This document shows, piece after piece, positions 7,410 to 9,715 of a stretch of 9,715 bases of DNA (the first letter of the stretch is position 1; each line of letters starts with the position of its first letter). The position numbers were made by a program, and so were the translations under genes. Location: assembly GCA_024402455.1 (NCBI GenBank), contig JAKSTS010000065.1, positions 1 through 9,715 on the forward strand. The letters are read 5' to 3'. This DNA is from Treponemataceae bacterium. Its GTDB lineage: Bacteria > Spirochaetota > Spirochaetia > Treponematales > Treponemataceae. The notes under the pieces are model-generated. The model saw nothing but the letters and a program-made list of their open reading frames with translations, did not search any database and had not been told where the DNA came from.

Positions 7410-8180
7410 TTATTTTAAAATCAAACTGGAAGTTTCTAGTGTCTTTAATTTGTAGTCTGCGGCACGGTTTGTGCGTTCAAACAGAAAACCTTGCAGGCTG
7501 TTAAATGTCGTCTGGTCAATTTTCAGGCGGCGCACCTCCTGTGGCGGTGCATTTTCAATTGCCTCAAGATAAAATACGCCTTCAATTGTCAGCGGATTCA
7601 TTGATGCAGCTTTTGTGTCTGTTGTTTTGCAGCAGTCAGGGCAGAGAAATCCTCCGATGCTTTGCAAAGGCAGAACTGTTTCGTCTTTTTTAAAGCCGCT
7701 TAAAAGTGCACCGCATTGAACGCATGTTGCTGTATTATATTGCAGCCCAAGTTCACATTGATACCGCCACAAAAAACGCAAAAGCCCGATTTTCGCCTGT
7801 GTTTCATCTGCAATATCAAGTCCGTCGAGAAAACCCTGCACTAATTTATATGTGCTTTCTCCGTGTGCATATGTTTTTATGATTAATTCTGCACACAAAG
7901 AAGCAGTCCATGTTTTAAAAAGACTTTCTCTAATGCCTGGTCTGAAATTCTGCACGTCAAAATCTGAAATTTTGCATGTATGTCTGACTGAATCTGTATA
8001 CAGCCACATTCTTCCGCGGTGATATGGAGAAACCATGGCTCTGAGCTTGCTTTTGGGACCACCGTATAAAACTGCCGTAATAATGCCGTCTTTTGGAACA
8101 AATAGGGTAACAAGTCTGTTTTGTTCTCCGATTTGTTTTGTGGCAAGCACTGTAGCTTCAGTTTCAGAATTACGGTTCAT
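7410..8180 (-). CDS. recO: DNA repair protein RecO
   Basis: RecO helps load RecA onto SSB-coated single-stranded DNA with RecR and anneals complementary strands. The 256-residue protein shows the family's N-terminal OB fold (about 5-80), including TEATVLATKQIGEQNRLVTL, the GGPKSKLRA basic loop (40-48) and the SPYHRGRMWLY strand (51-61). A helical domain (about 85-150) follows, then a four-cysteine zinc-binding site (C153, C156, C180, C183) seen in many bacterial RecO proteins though not in E. coli. The start is the ATG at 8180. Upstream in-frame alternatives reaching a TTG at 8219 would add 13 residues (LLEMRILCYILY and so on) before the OB fold, and none has a Shine-Dalgarno. The chosen ATG also has none but has a -10-like box just upstream. 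It leads a two-gene operon with deoA. Confidence 0.93.
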   Translation of the reverse strand: MNRNSETEATVLATKQIGEQNRLVTLFVPKDGIITAVLYGGPKSKLRAMVSPYHRGRMWLYTDSVRHTCKISDFDVQNFRPGIRESLFKTWTASLCAELIIKTYAHGESTYKLVQGFLDGLDIADETQAKIGLLRFLWRYQCELGLQYNTATCVQCGALLSGFKKDETVLPLQSIGGFLCPDCCKTTDTKAASMNPLTIEGVFYLEAIENAPPQEVRRLKIDQTTFNSLQGFLFERTNRAADYKLKTLETSSLILK

Positions 8181-8186
8181 GTATAA

Positions 8187-8214
8187 AATATAGCATAGAA
8201 TCCGCATTTCTAAA
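8187..8214 (-). promoter_or_regulatory. Candidate recO promoter with extended -10, placed for a leaderless mRNA
   Basis: On the minus strand TGCTATATT (8195-8187) is an extended -10 box, with TTTAGA (8214-8209) as a -35 candidate 16 nt upstream. The last T of the hexamer is exactly 6 nt before the A of the recO ATG at 8180, so the usual start point would be the A of the ATG. No Shine-Dalgarno is present. This is a sequence match only; the -35 agrees with consensus at 4 of 6 positions. Confidence 0.55.
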
Positions 8215-8278
8215 AGCAAAGTTTTTAAGCTAGCCGGAATTGAAATGACATTAAACAGATTTTTTAACTATTAGCAAA

Positions 8279-8305
8279 TTGACGGTTTGGCGTTTGTGGT
8301 ATGCT
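8279..8305 (+). promoter_or_regulatory. Possible second promoter in the recO-rlmI intergenic region
   Basis: TTGACG (8279-8284) is followed after 15 nt by TATGCT (8300-8305), itself preceded by TG plus one base (8297-8299) as in extended -10 promoters. The spacer is short. If active on the + strand, transcription would begin near 8312 and give the methyltransferase gene a leader of about 145 nt. The 238-bp gap between recO and the methyltransferase gene (8181-8457, less the promoters listed) shows no gene, tRNA or convincing hairpin otherwise. Confidence 0.3.
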
Positions 8306-8421
8306 GCATATTTGGGCTGTCCTGTATAAAATGTCATCTTTTTTGAACCGAAAGCGATGTTTAATGTGTTGCAGTTTGATAAGTCGTATGACCGAAGCAG
8401 CCGGTTAAAGCTTTTCAAATA

Positions 8422-8450
8422 TTGTTTTTATATTGTGTTTGGTGTATTCT
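8422..8450 (+). promoter_or_regulatory. Candidate promoter of the rlmI-like gene, placed for a leaderless mRNA
   Basis: TTGTTT (8422-8427), a 17-nt spacer and TATTCT (8445-8450) form a modest sigma-70-like promoter. The -10 hexamer ends 7 nt before the ATG at 8458, so transcription would begin at or one base before the start codon. No Shine-Dalgarno precedes the ATG. An alternative -10, TATATT at 8429-8434, would give a short leader of about 17 nt but has a poor -35. Confidence 0.45.
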
Positions 8451-8457
8451 CTTTGCT

Positions 8458-9708
8458 ATGACAAATCCACGTGTATTTTTGAATAAAAAAGAAGAAGAAG
8501 AGATATTACAAGGTTTTCCTTGGATTTTTGATAATGAAATTGCTTTTGTAAAAGCTGAATTTAACGGCAAACTTGAACAGACTCCATTAAAAGACTGTCA
8601 TGTAAAAGACGGAACATTGGTTGAAGTTTATACAAAAGGCGGTCTGTGTTTAGGTTCGGGCATTATTAACCGCACTTCAAAAATTACTGTAAGACTTTTG
8701 ACACGCACAGCAACACCGGAAGGCATTTCGTTTTTTGATACTTCATTTTTTGTAAAGAGAATTGAACAGGCTCTTGAGCTTCGGCTTGCTTATTATGACA
8801 AAAACGATTCATACCGCTTGATTTTTTCTGAAGCTGATTTTATTCCGGGGCTTATCGTTGAAAGATATTGTGATACAAACGGCTGTGTTTTCTTAGTCGT
8901 TCAGTTTCTTACGCTTGGTGTTGAAGTTTTTAGAGATAAAATAATTGAAGCATTAAAAATTGTTACAAAACCAACAGGAATTTACGAACGAAGTGATGCT
9001 TCGGTTAGAAAGCTTGAAGGTCTTGAAGAACAGGCTGGCTGGATTGGAAAAGAATTTAATCCGTTGATTGTAATTAAAGAAAATGATGTTCTGCTTCAGG
9101 TTGATATTGCGAACGGACAGAAAACAGGATATTTTCTCGACCAGAAATTTAACCGCAAGATGGCTTCTTTGTTTGCTAAAGATGCACGTGTGCTTGATAC
9201 TTTTACGCATACAGGTGCATTTGCACTGAACATGGTCAAAGGCGGCGCAAAAGATGTCATCGCCTGCGATATTTCAGAAGATGCATGCAAAACTGTTGAT
9301 GCAAACATTGCATTAAACAATGCACAAAAAGTAATGAAAAGCCGCTGTGCTGATGTTTTTGATCTTCTTAAAGAGTATGAACAGGCTGACGAAGTTTTTG
9401 ACGTAATCATTCTTGATCCGCCGGCATTTACAAAAAGTGCGCGCATGATTGAAAAAGCATATGGCGGCTATAAAGAGATTAACCTGCGTGCAATGAAGAT
9501 TCTTAAAAAAGGCGGCATTCTCATTACATGTTCATGTTCGCACTTTTTTGATGCGCAGACATTCTATGGAATGCTTGCAAATGCGGCACATGATGCAAAA
9601 CGCAGCCTGCAGATTTTAGAAAAAAGAGGTGCAGGTCCTGACCACCCTGTTCTGGTTGGTTATCCAAAATCTGAATATCTCAAATGTGTTATAGCCAGGG
9701 TGCTTTAA
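8458..9708 (+). CDS. rlmI: PUA-domain class I SAM-dependent rRNA methyltransferase (RlmI/COG1092 family)
   Basis: RlmI-type enzymes transfer a methyl group from S-adenosylmethionine to a cytosine of 23S rRNA (m5C1962 in E. coli). The 416 residues have an N-terminal PUA domain (about 4-82), a middle domain (about 95-205) with FIPGLIVERY (128-137), and a C-terminal Rossmann-fold methyltransferase. There, NGQKTGYFLDQ (219-229) leads into the SAM-binding motif I, DTFTHTGAF (247-255). The acidic D271 follows motif II, the catalytic-loop motif is DPPAF (320-324), and TCSCSH (357-362) supplies cysteines, C358 or C360, expected for m5C chemistry. The start is the ATG at 8458; an upstream in-frame ATG at 8422 would add 12 residues that do not fit the PUA start. 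It is divergent from recO, and its stop overlaps a following ATG. The family is certain; the exact rRNA target is inferred, and other COG1092 members differ in target. Confidence 0.9.
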   Translation: MTNPRVFLNKKEEEEILQGFPWIFDNEIAFVKAEFNGKLEQTPLKDCHVKDGTLVEVYTKGGLCLGSGIINRTSKITVRLLTRTATPEGISFFDTSFFVKRIEQALELRLAYYDKNDSYRLIFSEADFIPGLIVERYCDTNGCVFLVVQFLTLGVEVFRDKIIEALKIVTKPTGIYERSDASVRKLEGLEEQAGWIGKEFNPLIVIKENDVLLQVDIANGQKTGYFLDQKFNRKMASLFAKDARVLDTFTHTGAFALNMVKGGAKDVIACDISEDACKTVDANIALNNAQKVMKSRCADVFDLLKEYEQADEVFDVIILDPPAFTKSARMIEKAYGGYKEINLRAMKILKKGGILITCSCSHFFDAQTFYGMLANAAHDAKRSLQILEKRGAGPDHPVLVGYPKSEYLKCVIARVL

Positions 9709-9715
9709 TGAACAA
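9708..9715 (+). CDS. Possible start of a downstream gene, cut by the window edge
   Basis: The methyltransferase stop TAA (9706-9708) shares its last A with an ATG (9708-9710), followed by AAC and two more bases. This is the same TAATG arrangement as between ligA and the next gene, and suggests a translationally coupled gene continuing to the right. Only two codons are visible, so neither its reality nor its function can be judged. Confidence 0.35.

Noticed and set aside
8301..8408. A 35-codon open frame on the + strand in the recO-rlmI gap
   Set aside because: It has no Shine-Dalgarno, its ATG sits inside the candidate -10 box, and the predicted peptide (Cys- and Arg-rich, no pattern) looks like chance. 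It is too short to support without conservation.

Overview
The window looks like ordinary chromosome from an AT-rich bacterium, most likely a spirochaete of the genus Treponema. That assignment is an inference from low GC content, the overall look of the proteins and an unusual internal insertion in RecJ; no rRNA or other marker gene is present to settle it. There are six complete protein genes, the tail of a seventh at the left edge and the first two codons of an eighth at the right edge. I see no mobile element, CRISPR array, tRNA or rRNA, and no sign of recent transfer.

Layout. On the + strand, positions 1-2719 hold the end of an unidentified gene, the NAD+-dependent DNA ligase ligA, and an overlapping gene for an unknown exported or membrane-anchored protein. 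A near-symmetric hairpin at 2750-2790 separates these from the convergent minus-strand genes and probably stops transcription from both sides. On the minus strand, reading leftwards from 8180, recO and a thymidine phosphorylase gene (deoA) form one short operon ending at a strong terminator (5965-6018). Then recJ and a secreted M23 metallopeptidase gene form a second operon ending at the shared hairpin. From 8458 rightwards a PUA-domain rRNA methyltransferase of the RlmI type is read on the + strand, divergent from recO, and its stop codon overlaps the next start.

How the genes relate. LigA (nick sealing), RecJ (5'-3' single-strand exonuclease) and RecO (RecA loading and strand annealing) belong to gap repair and the RecF pathway, and all three lie within about 8 kb. 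DeoA salvages pyrimidine deoxynucleosides, which fits loosely with DNA turnover. The M23 peptidase and the methyltransferase serve cell-wall remodelling and ribosome modification and look like unrelated passengers.

The most notable regulatory observation is that the three genes with their own promoter-like upstream regions (recJ, recO, rlmI-like) lack a Shine-Dalgarno sequence and carry a -10-like hexamer 6-7 nt before the ATG, so leaderless mRNAs are plausible. In contrast ligA, the M23 gene and deoA, which look operon-internal, have recognisable Shine-Dalgarno sequences. The most notable protein feature is an extra block of roughly 125 residues inside the catalytic core of RecJ. I found no convincing new multi-gene system.
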